Source: Scopulibacillus darangshiensis
GTDB lineage: Bacteria > Bacillota > Bacilli > Bacillales > Sporolactobacillaceae
Length of the DNA stretch: 64,000 bases
Reading direction: 5' to 3'
Assembly: GCF_004341035.1 (NCBI RefSeq)
Contig: NZ_SLXK01000013.1
Location: 37,070-101,069 of the forward strand
Below are positions 44,683 to 53,854 of the stretch, in pieces. A model generated the notes under the pieces. That model was given only the letters and a program-made list of their open reading frames with translations. It searched no databases and was not told the origin of the DNA. The position numbers and the translations under genes were made by a program. Position 1 is the stretch's first letter; each line of letters opens with the position of its first letter.

Positions 44683-46062
44683 ATGAATAATACCATTTTT
44701 ACTTTTAAGGATGACTCCCCCAAATACAAACAAATCTACGAGCAATTCAAATTATTTATTGAACAAGGCAACATACTGGCTAATGAGCAATTACCCTCTA
44801 TTCGTCAACTTGCGGACTCCCTTCAAGTAAGTCGCAATACAACATTAATGGCTTATGTTCAACTTGTAGCTGAGGGCTATATTCACGGAGAAGGGCGAAA
44901 AGGTTATTTTGCAAATAAATTAGAGCCTCAATTGTTTCGAGAACCGTTAATCACTCATAATAAAAAGCAAACGGAGTCGGAGACGCCTGCCCTCATTGAT
45001 TTCCGAGCAGGCGCCGTAGATCAAACCCATTTTCCTTTAAAAATCTGGAGGAGAATTGCCAATCAAGTTTTAACGCTACAGGAGAGCTTTCTATACGGGG
45101 AACCCTTTGGTGAAATGTGTCTGCGTGATCAAATTGCCACATACTTGCTCCAATCCCGCGGGGTGCAAACGGATGCTGATGCCATCATTATCGGCAGCAG
45201 CACCCAACAAATGTTGATCCATCTTGGGAAGATACTGAGGGATGATTTCCAAAGTATTATAGTAGAAGACCCTGGTTATGATGGCGCTAGGGAAGCTTTT
45301 CAATTTCATCGGTTCACGCTTGAAACGTTACCAGTTTATGAAACAGGTGCTGACTTTTTACAATTAGAACAAATGGCATCACGATTAATCTATGTAACGC
45401 CTTCCCATCACAGTCCAATCGGGGTAAGCATGTCCATTCAACAACGGCAAACGCTTATTCATTGGGCTGACAAGATACATGGATATATTATTGAAGACGA
45501 TTATGATAGTGAATTTCGCTATACACAACAACCATTTCCGGCTCTAGCTTCCATTGATTCAGCAAGAGTCATTTATCTGGGGAATTTTTCAAAGTCCTTT
45601 CTTCCAGGAATTCGATTAAGTTATATGGTGTTGCCACAGCCGCTTTTAAATCGTTATAAACATCAATTCCTTCATTTCGAGAGCACCACTTCACTTCTTA
45701 GCCAACTCTCAATGGCTAAATTTATGGAAAGCGGAGAATGGACTCGCCATGTTAAACGCATGCGTCTTGTCTATAAACGGAAAATGCAGCACTTGGTATC
45801 AGTATTAAAAAAAGAATTCGAGCAAAATATAGCCATTATTGGGGAACAGTCTGGTTTATACGTATTAATCAAAGTACACCTTGACCGTTCAGAAGAATGG
45901 CTAATCCAGCGCGCTTCTTTGTATGGTGTTAAAGTGTATCCAACTTTACTCTATGTCGTTAAAAATCATTCTGATAAACCGATTATTAAACTTGGTTTTA
46001 GTAATCTTTCTTGCGATGACATCCAGCATGGTGTAAAGCTCTTAAAAAAGGCTTGGTCTTAA
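44683..46062 (+). CDS. MocR-type regulator (GntR helix-turn-helix plus aminotransferase domain)
   Basis: 459 residues. Residues 1-75 are a GntR winged helix (PKYKQIYEQFKLFIEQG, LPSIRQLADSLQVSRNTTLMAY). The rest is a type I aminotransferase fold with YLGNFSKSFLPGIRLSYMVLP, where the Lys of FSKSF is the PLP lysine, and EDDYDSEFRY upstream. PLP-binding MocR proteins sense amino-donor or vitamin B6 compounds. It is divergent from paiB with 141 bases between, where a direct repeat lies. Confidence 0.9.
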   Translation: MNNTIFTFKDDSPKYKQIYEQFKLFIEQGNILANEQLPSIRQLADSLQVSRNTTLMAYVQLVAEGYIHGEGRKGYFANKLEPQLFREPLITHNKKQTESETPALIDFRAGAVDQTHFPLKIWRRIANQVLTLQESFLYGEPFGEMCLRDQIATYLLQSRGVQTDADAIIIGSSTQQMLIHLGKILRDDFQSIIVEDPGYDGAREAFQFHRFTLETLPVYETGADFLQLEQMASRLIYVTPSHHSPIGVSMSIQQRQTLIHWADKIHGYIIEDDYDSEFRYTQQPFPALASIDSARVIYLGNFSKSFLPGIRLSYMVLPQPLLNRYKHQFLHFESTTSLLSQLSMAKFMESGEWTRHVKRMRLVYKRKMQHLVSVLKKEFEQNIAIIGEQSGLYVLIKVHLDRSEEWLIQRASLYGVKVYPTLLYVVKNHSDKPIIKLGFSNLSCDDIQHGVKLLKKAWS

Positions 46063-46137
46063 AAACATGCAGGATAATATTCAATCTTTGGCGTTGACAT
46101 TTATCTCGACCCCAATCTTCTATTAATACCTTTTAAT

Positions 46138-46791
46138 CTATTTCTTTGCATCCCATTCAGCATAAAATTGTTCTAAATAGGTTTCGAGAAATTGATGTCT
46201 TCCGACTGCCAGTTCTTTAGCTGTATGAGTGTTCATCGTACTTTTAAGTTTTAGTAACTTTTCATAAAAATGCATAATGGCGGTATCTTTACCCGAACGA
46301 TATTCTTCCAATGTCAAGTTTTCTCTTGGCTTCATATCGGGGTCATGAATCGGACGTCCCTTAAAACCTGCATAGCACATGACCCTGGAAATCCCGATAG
46401 CACCTATGGCATCTAATCGGTCTGCATCTTGTACAATTTTACCCTCTAATGTGCTCATTTCCTTTTTCTGTGTCCCACCCTTAAATGACATAGTTGTTAT
46501 AATTTCTAAAATATGCGCAGCGGACACCTCATCAACTTCATGATCATCCATCCATGTTTTAACCTTATTAACACCAGTTTCTTCATCTTGATTCAGTTTT
46601 TCATCGGCTACATCATGCAATAATGCTGCAAGCTCACAAACAAAAACATTTACATTCTCTTTCCTTGCTATGGTTTTTGCCATTTCCGTCACTCTATGAA
46701 CATGCCACCAGTCATGGCCGCTGCTATCCCCGCCGAGTTCCGCATACACAAATTCCCTAGCTGCCTTAATAATATGTTCTTTTGTATTCAA
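46138..46791 (-). CDS. ypgQ: HD-domain phosphohydrolase (YpgQ-like)
   Basis: 217 residues. The HD metal site is complete: HDWWHVHRVTEMA, the HD pair in AALLHDVADEK and the distal Asp in VQDADRLDAIG. The pattern matches Bacillus YpgQ/YedJ, described as an HD pyrophosphohydrolase acting on (deoxy)nucleoside triphosphates with Mn2+. The ribosome binding site is GGAGGGAC. Confidence 0.85.
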   Translation of the reverse strand: MNTKEHIIKAAREFVYAELGGDSSGHDWWHVHRVTEMAKTIARKENVNVFVCELAALLHDVADEKLNQDEETGVNKVKTWMDDHEVDEVSAAHILEIITTMSFKGGTQKKEMSTLEGKIVQDADRLDAIGAIGISRVMCYAGFKGRPIHDPDMKPRENLTLEEYRSGKDTAIMHFYEKLLKLKSTMNTHTAKELAVGRHQFLETYLEQFYAEWDAKK

Positions 46792-46950
46792 TTTCAGTCC
46801 CTCCCTTTATTATCCCGAATCGGCTTTTCCTATTTTTTACTCAGAAAGCCATTAATGAAACGGCTTCAATTTTAAAGACACCTTTAAACCAATTCTATAA
46901 GATATCCTAGATTTCTTTTTTTGACTAACCCGCGCACTGCATTATGACCT

Positions 46951-47499
46951 TTAAAAATCGACATCTTCTTTTATGATGGAATACATATATAAATCGTCAA
47001 ATTTACCGCAAGTAAATTCATAATGCCTGAGCAAACCTTCTCTTCTAAAACCCAGTTTTTCCACTAGTTTTTGTGACGGGAGATTCATAGGTTCAATTAG
47101 AGCCTCAATTCTTTCTAACAGAAAATGTTGATAACCATACCTGATAACGGCTTTCAAAGCTTCATTGGCTATCCCTTTTCCCCAGTGATCTCTGCTTAGT
47201 TCATAGCCAACTTCGGCACGGTAATGTTTGGTACGCATATTAAGAAAACCGCAGCTTCCTATAACCTTACCAGAATCTTTTGGTGTGATTCCCCATCTCA
47301 TTCCTGTGCCTTCTTCGAATATTGATTTATACCAGCCAATTTCATCCCATACGTCTTTTACCGTTTGGAAAGGATCCAATCCCATCGGCTTAACAACGGC
47401 TTTATCGGATAAATATGCAAACATATCATTGGCATCATCTACAGTTACTTCTCTTAATATTAATCTTCTTGTTTCAATTACAGGAAATTCTTTCGTCAT
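46951..47499 (-). CDS. RimJ/RimL-type GNAT acetyltransferase
   Basis: 182 residues. FPVIETRRLILREVTVDDAND is the RimL-like opening; RAEVGYELSRDHWGKGIANEALKAVI is the acetyl-CoA region; LPSQKLVEKLGFRREGLLRH ends the fold. I chose the ATG at 47497-47499 (AGGAAGGAA upstream); the frame extends to 47568 without support. Likely a protein or antibiotic N-acetyltransferase, target unknown. Confidence 0.85.
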   Translation of the reverse strand: MTKEFPVIETRRLILREVTVDDANDMFAYLSDKAVVKPMGLDPFQTVKDVWDEIGWYKSIFEEGTGMRWGITPKDSGKVIGSCGFLNMRTKHYRAEVGYELSRDHWGKGIANEALKAVIRYGYQHFLLERIEALIEPMNLPSQKLVEKLGFRREGLLRHYEFTCGKFDDLYMYSIIKEDVDF

Positions 47500-47704
47500 C
47501 GAATTCCTTCCTTTCTGGATTAATGAAACAACTTTGATGATCATTATCATTTTTTCACTTTCAAGCATTACTTAGTTCAAGGAATAAATCAATCGGGAGA
47601 GATGAAAAGCTAATTTATATACCGAGAAAGTGCTGCTGCCATTTTAAAGGAATATAGTCCCGCTTGTAGAATAATAATTTATATAAATTATGGGAGGGTT
47701 GCAA

Positions 47705-48172
47705 GTGAATCGGCGTCATGACGTTTTTTTTAATCAATTAGAAAACTATAGAGGCTATCTTTTGAAGGTATTGGGAAATATCACCGAGGAAGAAGCGGAG
47801 ATTATTCCTAAAGGCTTCAAAAATAATATCCGGTGGAATGCTGGTCATGTCTTCGTTGAGCAATATATGTGGATAAAGAATGTTACTAGAGAAGAGGCTG
47901 ATGTCCCTACGGAATTCGACGAATGGTTTGGATGGGGCAGTTCCCCTGACAACTTTACAGCCGAAACACCTTCGCTTGAGGAATTGAGAATGTTACTTAA
48001 GGAACAGCCCGCCAAAATCAGATATACATATGGCGAAAGGTTAGATGAAACGTTTGAGCCAACAGAAATGTGGGATCTGCAAACGATTGAACAAGTCCTC
48101 ATTTATACACTTTTTCACGAGGGAATGCATCTGCAAACCATCCTAGATATTAAAAAGTGTATGGATTCTTAA
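47705..48172 (+). CDS. DinB-family protein
   Basis: 155 residues. The His residues of the DinB metal site are in WNAGHVFVEQYMW and LFHEGMHLQTIL. It starts at a GTG six bases after GGGAGGG. Function is unknown beyond the family link to thiol (bacillithiol) S-transferases. The window has a second DinB gene at 10694-11200. Confidence 0.84.
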   Translation: MNRRHDVFFNQLENYRGYLLKVLGNITEEEAEIIPKGFKNNIRWNAGHVFVEQYMWIKNVTREEADVPTEFDEWFGWGSSPDNFTAETPSLEELRMLLKEQPAKIRYTYGERLDETFEPTEMWDLQTIEQVLIYTLFHEGMHLQTILDIKKCMDS

Positions 48173-48202
48173 TAGAGCAGTTTCTGAAGATATAAGGAGA
48201 TT

Positions 48203-48256
48203 TAGGCTTTACCAACAGGCCACCCCAGGACCGCTGCCGGTAAAGCCTGTTAATTT
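48203..48256. terminator. Bidirectional terminator
   Basis: AGGCTTTACC and GGTAAAGCCT form a 10-bp stem across a long loop, with TTAATTTTTATTTT on the right. It separates the convergent DinB and alpha-galactosidase genes. Confidence 0.7.
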
Positions 48257-49576
48257 TTATTTTGCTGCCAAAGGTTTTGAAAACGCTGGGAGCCAGTCTC
48301 CATGGGCTTCCAATAGGTCATCACACAAATTAATAGTGTCATCTATGGATAGTTCTGACGACGTATGCGGATCAAGCAGCGCTGCCTGATAGATATAGTC
48401 CTTATTTTGTGTCACTGTCGCCTCAATCGTTAGCAGTTGCGTATTGATGTTAGTACGGTTCAAAGCTGCCAGCTGTTCGGGAAGATCGCCAACGTAGCAT
48501 GGCGTGACACCGCTTCGGTCAGCGACGCAAGGCACTTCGACACAAGCTTTTTTCGGCAAATTACTGATCAAACGGCCAGTGTTCAATACGTTTCCACCGA
48601 ATTTAAAAGGGCTATTGGTCTCCATCGCTTCAATAATCCTCGAGCCATACTCCTGCGATCTTTCGTGTGTCAATTCAGCGTTTTGAACAAGCTCATGTCT
48701 CATCTTTTCCCAACCCTTGATTTGTTGTTCGCAGCGGCGAAGGTATTCATCTAATGGGATGTTGAAACGGCCGATCAATTCCGGATAGCGCTGTTTAATA
48801 AAATAGGGGTGATATTCGGCATTATGTTCAGAGGATTCCGTCACATAATACCCGAATTTATCCATTAACTCAAAACGGACCATATCATTATGCTTTGTCT
48901 TCTGTTTTTCTCTGGCCCTTCTCTTAATTTCCGGGTAAAGGTCCTTCCCATGTCTTTTGATCTCGAGTAACCAAGCCATATGATTAATGCCTGCGATTTT
49001 TTCTTCGATTCCGTCCGAAGGGAGATCAAGCGACTTAAGGAGCCCTTTCGAACAGACTTGGACACTGTGGCATAAGCCGACAGCCTTTACATTGGTATGA
49101 CGGAGAATCGCTCCTGTAAGCGACGCCATTGGATTTGTGTAGTTTAACAGCCAGGCATCCGGGCACACCTTCTCCATTTCCTTTGCAAAATTAAACATCA
49201 CCGGAATTGTCCTGAGAGTCCTGAAAATGCCGCCGATCCCGACAGTATCAGCGATCGTTTGGCGCAGTCCGTATTTTTTGGGAATCTCAAAGTCGATCAC
49301 CGTGCTCGGCTTGTAACCTCCTACTTGGATCGCATTGATCACATATTTGGCATCTTTTAGCGCCTCCCTCCGATCAGAATAGGCTTTAATATTGATATCG
49401 CTTTGCAAATTCTCCTTTAGCTGCTTCAACATATTTTCCGAATCCTCCAAGCGCATGGGATCAATATCATACAACGCAAACTCAAACCCAGCAAGTGAAG
49501 GCACAAGCATGCAATCACCTAATACGTTTTTTGCGAACACCGTACTCCCAGCACCGATAAACGTAATCTTTGCCAT
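48257..49576 (-). CDS. melA: Glycoside hydrolase family 4 alpha-galactosidase
   Basis: 439 residues. The NAD-binding loop KITFIGAGSTVFAKN is at the N-terminus. The metal ligands of GH4 are in VGLCHSVQ (Cys) and GINHMAWLLE (His). NAIQVGGYKPSTVIDFEIP and the YVTESSEHNAEYHPYF block match the MelA subgroup. It hydrolyses alpha-galactosides such as melibiose using NAD+ and Mn2+. The ATG at 49574-49576 follows AGGAGGTTTG. It is divergent from an AraC-type regulator. Confidence 0.9.
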   Translation of the reverse strand: MAKITFIGAGSTVFAKNVLGDCMLVPSLAGFEFALYDIDPMRLEDSENMLKQLKENLQSDINIKAYSDRREALKDAKYVINAIQVGGYKPSTVIDFEIPKKYGLRQTIADTVGIGGIFRTLRTIPVMFNFAKEMEKVCPDAWLLNYTNPMASLTGAILRHTNVKAVGLCHSVQVCSKGLLKSLDLPSDGIEEKIAGINHMAWLLEIKRHGKDLYPEIKRRAREKQKTKHNDMVRFELMDKFGYYVTESSEHNAEYHPYFIKQRYPELIGRFNIPLDEYLRRCEQQIKGWEKMRHELVQNAELTHERSQEYGSRIIEAMETNSPFKFGGNVLNTGRLISNLPKKACVEVPCVADRSGVTPCYVGDLPEQLAALNRTNINTQLLTIEATVTQNKDYIYQAALLDPHTSSELSIDDTINLCDDLLEAHGDWLPAFSKPLAAK

Positions 49577-49664
49577 AACAAACCTCCTAAACGAAAGATT
49601 ATTGCTTTTCAAATGACTCTATTCAAATCATTCAAAATGTTGTTATAATCATCATAGAAAAGGT

Positions 49665-49679
49665 TTGAAAGCGATTCAA
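49665..49679 (+). promoter_or_regulatory. Candidate catabolite-response element
   Basis: TTGAAAGCGATTCAA fits the cre consensus WTGNAANCGNWNNCW with one mismatch and is itself an inverted repeat. It lies between the divergent melA and AraC-type genes, a place where CcpA control of a sugar gene would be expected. Confidence 0.45.
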
Positions 49680-49710
49680 TGGTAAGATTGTGCGTTAGGA
49701 GGGTAGTAAA

Positions 49711-50604
49711 TTGCTGTCTAATGGTAACGACAAACCTTATGGCTATTATGGCTTTCGTTTTTATAAGGATGCCATCGGAGAATTCGCGAATATTTGGAAT
49801 GTCGGATGGGAGATCAGGACTTCAACCGATTATGATTGGAATGGACGGACAAGGGAAGAATCTGGTGCTTACATTTTCCAATACACATTGAATGGCGAAG
49901 GGAGAATTGAATACGGCGGGAAAGCCCATTCTTTAAAAGCGGGAGATGCTTTTATCGTCAAAGTCCCAGGTGACCACCGCTACTTTTTCCCTGAGACAAG
50001 CGAAACATGGGAGTTTATGTTTCTGACTCTAGTTGGCGAAAAGGCAGAGGCTTGCTGGGATTATCTGATTCAGGAAATAGGACACATCGCAAAAATACCT
50101 CCTGATGCTGCTATGATTCAGTTGTTGCGAAAAATGAATCATGAAGCCGCAGAAGGGCTTATTCAAGACGGATATGTCGCATCTGCCAGGGCCTACGAAT
50201 TTATTATGGAAAGTTATCGTTATGCTAAAAATCTTGAAAACAGGCAAGTCCTTCTCCCTGAACCAATTGTTAATGCCCAATTGTTCATGCAATCCTATTT
50301 TTCAGAGCCCATTACTTTAGAGGATATTTCCGAACATGTCAATCTATCAAGGTATTATTTCATCCAGCAATTTCGGAAATACACGGGGGCTACTCCCAAA
50401 CAGCATTTAGTGAAAATCAGAATGGAAAAAGCGATCGAGTTATTGTCTCATACGGATCTTTCTATTAAGGACATAGCAAAGCAAGTTGGCTATGAACATC
50501 CTAATTATTTCAGCAAGGCTTTCCGCAAATCCGTCGGTGAATCAGCGGGCCGTTTCCGTGAAAATATACGGCAAGTCCCGCTTAACCGTGTTGTCATTGA
50601 TTAA
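49711..50604 (+). CDS. AraC-family transcriptional regulator
   Basis: 297 residues. Residues about 1-150 form a cupin sensor (GEGRIEYGGKAHSLKAGDAFIV). The C-terminal 100 residues are two helix-turn-helix units (ITLEDISEHVNLSRYYFIQQFRK and LSIKDIAKQVGYEHPNYFSKAF). It starts at a TTG after AGGAGGG. As it is divergent from melA, it probably activates the alpha-galactosidase in response to an alpha-galactoside. Confidence 0.88.
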   Translation: MLSNGNDKPYGYYGFRFYKDAIGEFANIWNVGWEIRTSTDYDWNGRTREESGAYIFQYTLNGEGRIEYGGKAHSLKAGDAFIVKVPGDHRYFFPETSETWEFMFLTLVGEKAEACWDYLIQEIGHIAKIPPDAAMIQLLRKMNHEAAEGLIQDGYVASARAYEFIMESYRYAKNLENRQVLLPEPIVNAQLFMQSYFSEPITLEDISEHVNLSRYYFIQQFRKYTGATPKQHLVKIRMEKAIELLSHTDLSIKDIAKQVGYEHPNYFSKAFRKSVGESAGRFRENIRQVPLNRVVID

Positions 50605-50758
50605 TTGGCGCAGCTATAAAGAGGGAAAAGTATGGAGAAAGGTAAGCGAATTTGAATCGTCAGATAATGATTGAGGGAGAAGGTATGGCTAAAAACAGTA
50701 AGGTGGTTTTTGAGGTGCAAAGGTAAAAAATTATAGCATTTAACAAGAAAACTAAAAT

Positions 50759-50872
50759 TCATTCTAATTTTAAGTTTAACAAATCAATCTTATAGCCTGC
50801 TCTCATCAATAAACCTAACCCAAGCAATCCATTGATATCCTTGTAACCAAAATCGTTAAAATCAATTTCCAC
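50759..50872 (-). pseudogene. C-terminal remnant of a retropepsin-like aspartic protease
   Basis: A 37-residue frame (GTG start at 50870-50872 behind AAGGAG) reads EIDFNDFGYKDINGLLGL, then GLLMRAGYKIDLLNL. This matches the end of clan AA aspartic proteases (GLLG-hydrophobic-D/L...IDL). The catalytic DTGA part is missing. In other Bacilli, as I recall, this protease gene follows the family of the gene just upstream, so an internal deletion has taken most of it. Confidence 0.55.
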
Positions 50873-51116
50873 ATTCTGAAAATCTCCTTAATCCTACATC
50901 TTTTCGGATTTCAAGTACGATGTTTTCGTGAGTAGTATGATACACAAATTCATCACCTTTGGACTTTAACAGTTCGTTTGTTGCATTTCTATCCTCAACC
51001 ACTCCGATCAGAGCCACATCTTCGATCATTTCTTGTCCATTAGCTACCTTTGATGACAGAGCCTTTAATTTTACAAATTGATTGGGATACATTTTACGAA
51101 CGGCATACCACTTCAT
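50862..51116 (-). CDS. Conserved hypothetical protein of 84 residues
   Basis: It starts KWYAVRKMYPNQFVKLKAL and has VALIGVVEDRNATNELLKSK, then FVYHTTHENIVLEIRKDVG. I recognise the pattern from small Bacillus proteins of unknown function that precede a retropepsin-like gene. The ATG at 51114-51116 has a GGGATGG site; the frame from 51161 is less likely. The C-terminus runs into the protease remnant and may be altered. Confidence 0.65.
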   Translation of the reverse strand: MKWYAVRKMYPNQFVKLKALSSKVANGQEMIEDVALIGVVEDRNATNELLKSKGDEFVYHTTHENIVLEIRKDVGLRRFSECGN

Positions 51117-51218
51117 ATCAATCCATCCCTTTCTGGTACTTATTTTCCCTAAGTATAACATAGGAGGTTATGAATTCTTCAATTCTAATCCCAAGGTACT
51201 CCAACTCATTACGCTATT

Positions 51219-51887
51219 TTACACCTCCCTAATGCATTCCTTCATTTCATTCCTTGGTGAATTGACTACATTAGAAACTTCATAAGCCTCCATCTTTTCC
51301 GCATCATAAGGGACCAGTAATTGCTTCAATACTTGTTTGTCGTTAACTGACCGATCAAGCCACATCCCCTCATCTTCTTTTGACAGAATCACTGGCATGC
51401 GATCATGGATATCTTTCATCAAATCATTAGGCTTTGTCGTAATGATGGTGCATGAGGTGATTTCTTCACCATCGGGGGACTCCCATCTGTCCCAAAGGCC
51501 TGCAAGCGCAAATGGGTCATTATTTAACATATGAATACGCATTGGTGTTTTTTTGCCTTCATCCCTTCTCCATTCATAGAAGCTGTCGGCAATTATGAGA
51601 CAGCGTCTCCTTGCCAGCAGCCTTTTGAATGTCGGCTTTTCATCGATTGTTTCCGCTCTGGCATTAATCATTTTGTAGCCAATCGATTTGTCTTTTGCAA
51701 AAGACGGGACGAGCCCCCAACGGAGAAAGCCGGCTCTATTATTTTTACCATCATTAATTACTGATAATATCGGCTGGGAAGGAGCAATGTTATACCGGGG
51801 CTGATATTGAATCTCACCCGAATTAAAAAGATTAAATTGATCAATAAGAACGTCCAAGTCCGTGAATAATGTAAAACGTCCGCACAT
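51219..51887 (-). CDS. SOS-response-associated peptidase (SRAP/YedK-like)
   Basis: 222 residues. Cys2 of MCGRFTL is the catalytic residue once the Met is removed. RYNIAPSQPILSV, INARAETIDEKPTFKR, CLIIADSFYEWRR (conserved Glu) and DRMPVIL with the conserved His region are the family motifs. SRAP proteins form a covalent thiazolidine crosslink with abasic sites in single-stranded DNA and protect replication forks. The ribosome binding site is GGAGG. Confidence 0.93.
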   Translation of the reverse strand: MCGRFTLFTDLDVLIDQFNLFNSGEIQYQPRYNIAPSQPILSVINDGKNNRAGFLRWGLVPSFAKDKSIGYKMINARAETIDEKPTFKRLLARRRCLIIADSFYEWRRDEGKKTPMRIHMLNNDPFALAGLWDRWESPDGEEITSCTIITTKPNDLMKDIHDRMPVILSKEDEGMWLDRSVNDKQVLKQLLVPYDAEKMEAYEVSNVVNSPRNEMKECIREV

Positions 51888-51998
51888 CTGTACAACCTCC
51901 GTTTTGAATTTAATATAAAGGCTTTTCCTTTCCTCTTCGGCTCCTACATGAATAAAAATAGATGACTTACAAATATTAACTTTAAGGAGGTGTTTACA

Positions 51999-52448
51999 CT
52001 GAAAAAAATGATATGTCTATTTATCATTGCTTTATTAACTTTTGCCAGCAATATGCCGCTTGTTCACGCAGAAAGCCGTCCTAAACATAAACACGATTCA
52101 AAAGGAATGGAACAAGCATCCGATCAGCTCTATTTAACACTATTCGATCAAAGGATTCATGATGCAGTAACCAATTATTATAAGGATGACTCAATACGGA
52201 TGCAATATAACTGGTGGGACAAAAATTATGACGTCGTCGAAGTAGACCAATCTGAAAAAGGCCATATTTTAGAGTATCCCTATAAAGGTAAAAAACAACA
52301 ATTTGCTTTTACAATAAAATTTACTGTTCTAACCTACAAAAATACAAAGCCTTTAGGAACCGATTCAATTACTTTCGGTATCCAGCATGACTCAGATATG
52401 GGAGTAAAAATAAAAATGTTGGGCTATGATCATCACCCCAAAAAATAA
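51999..52448 (+). CDS. DUF3888-family secreted protein, probable CTG start
   Basis: 149 residues. A signal peptide (KKMICLFIIALLTFASNMPLVHA) ends at AxA. The mature part has LYLTLFDQRIHDAVTNYY and IRMQYNWWDKNYDVVEVDQ, the DUF3888 pattern. The site AAGGAGGTG is eight bases ahead of a CTG that begins LKKM, the usual start of such signal peptides. The ATG four codons later is too far, and the GTG at 51990 overlaps the site. A CTG start is therefore most likely. Confidence 0.78.
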   Translation: MKKMICLFIIALLTFASNMPLVHAESRPKHKHDSKGMEQASDQLYLTLFDQRIHDAVTNYYKDDSIRMQYNWWDKNYDVVEVDQSEKGHILEYPYKGKKQQFAFTIKFTVLTYKNTKPLGTDSITFGIQHDSDMGVKIKMLGYDHHPKK

Positions 52449-52457
52449 ATAGTTCAG

Positions 52458-52490
52458 AAAAGGCACGGTCAACTTTTAAGTGCCTTTTTT
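52458..52490 (+). terminator. Intrinsic terminator
   Basis: AAAAGGCAC pairs with GTGCCTTTT around a 13-base loop, followed by a run of T. It lies nine bases after the DUF3888 gene. Confidence 0.88.
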
Positions 52491-52524
52491 CATTTGATTT
52501 TTTACTGGGGAATGATTTTTCACT

Positions 52525-52710
52525 TTAAAAACCGCCTATTAATAAATAAGTACCCATTATGGACATCCATAAAGTCGCCCATATGCCATCTGTCAAACCC
52601 TTAATAGCTATCACAATTGCACCAATCCCCACTAAAAATCGTAAAAAAGCCATACCAAACTTTAGTATAATTTTTTTCAACAGCCTCAACACCCTATACA
52701 TAATCTGCAA
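52525..52710 (-). CDS. Small membrane protein, doubtful
   Basis: 61 residues with two hydrophobic segments (FGMAFLRFLVGIGAIVIAI and TLWMSIMGTYLLIGGF). The reading frame is plausible, but both the ATG and the internal TTG (LKKIIL) have poor ribosome binding sites. No family is recognised. Confidence 0.4.
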   Translation of the reverse strand: MQIMYRVLRLLKKIILKFGMAFLRFLVGIGAIVIAIKGLTDGIWATLWMSIMGTYLLIGGF

Positions 52711-52917
52711 ACAAATCTGTATAATTGTTCTATATACTTCTTCAAATGCCCTTTATTCGCAATTGTAATATCTCCACCGGATGCGGTTATGTTGAACTGA
52801 TTCCTAGAAAAGACAATTATAGAAAAGTCGTTTTCATGATGATTGGTGTATTTAAATCCAATGTTATAATTTTAGCAACAGAAAAACCTGGGGTATAGTA
52901 ATGAAAGGATGATTTTG

Positions 52918-53211
52918 ATGGCGGTATGTCAAAATTGTAATCGGCAATGGTCTTATAAACAAATATTCCGAAGGTCATTTAAAAAGGAGAAGAAATGTCC
53001 TTACTGCGGTTACACAAACTTCATTTCATCTAAATCCGCTCAGCGGATATCATGGTTCGGCCTTATTATCCCTTTAATTTGGATTGCCTTCCCACTTTTT
53101 GAAGTACCGTACATTTACAGCCTGATTTTATCGATAACAATTATTGTTCTTAACATCTTATTAATGCCTTTTATGACTGAGTTATGTAAAAGAGAGGTGT
53201 CGCCCAAATAG
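52918..53211 (+). CDS. TIGR04104-type zinc-finger membrane protein
   Basis: 97 residues. Two Cys pairs, in VCQNCNRQW and KCPYCGYTNF, form a zinc ribbon at the N-terminus. Two membrane helices follow (SWFGLIIPLIWIAFPLF, YIYSLILSITIIVLNILL). The pattern matches the TIGR04104 putative zinc-finger family of Bacilli. The ATG at 52918 follows AAAGGATG. Function is unknown. Confidence 0.78.
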   Translation: MAVCQNCNRQWSYKQIFRRSFKKEKKCPYCGYTNFISSKSAQRISWFGLIIPLIWIAFPLFEVPYIYSLILSITIIVLNILLMPFMTELCKREVSPK

Positions 53212-53254
53212 TCAAATCAGTAGTTAAATAGCGGCCATGCTACATATTGACCTC

Positions 53255-53854
53255 CTAGATTAAATCCTTTACATAACAAAAACACTCATGCACTCTCTTA
53301 AATTTATTCTTTGCCCATTCCCTATCATCCCCCACATAATGTGCAAATGCCTGGATAGGGCGGCATTTGGGAATTTCACTTTTTAAAACACCCTTAAGTT
53401 CCTCTTCCCCATCCATAAAGATATGCAAATAGGAATCCACTTTAGCAAAGCCGTTTTTTTCATACCATTCGTTTACCCAGGCATCATCTCGTGTCCATGC
53501 TTCTAATCTATTCAAGCCAATTTCCTTTGCTATTTTTTCTGATTCATATAAGAGATGTTTGCCTATTCCTTTGCTTTGAAAGTCGGGGTGAACGGCAATA
53601 TGCCAGATCATCCCGCCGAGCCCTTTTCCCCTTGAGCAAACCGTACCCTCTTCACTTTCGTATTCTATATCGATCATTCCGACAATTTGGTCGTTCATTT
53701 CTGCCACTAATTCAATCGATGGACGATCATATTTCTCTTTTTCTTTCAAAACATTATCGTAATAGGCAGTGTCTAAAAATGATAAGACTCGAAGGCGGAG
53801 CCATTCCTTTTCATCTTCTGGGTTAAATCTTCTGATCCTGGGTTCCGTCATCAT
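53255..53854 (-). CDS. GNAT-family acetyltransferase
   Basis: 199 residues with IRRFNPEDEKEWLRLRVLSF, then HIAVHPDFQSKGIGKHLLYESEKIA (acetyl-CoA loop) and WVNEWYEKNGFAKVD. It starts directly after the stop of the GDSL hydrolase gene, so the two form an operon. The substrate is unknown. Confidence 0.85.
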   Translation of the reverse strand: MMTEPRIRRFNPEDEKEWLRLRVLSFLDTAYYDNVLKEKEKYDRPSIELVAEMNDQIVGMIDIEYESEEGTVCSRGKGLGGMIWHIAVHPDFQSKGIGKHLLYESEKIAKEIGLNRLEAWTRDDAWVNEWYEKNGFAKVDSYLHIFMDGEEELKGVLKSEIPKCRPIQAFAHYVGDDREWAKNKFKRVHECFCYVKDLI

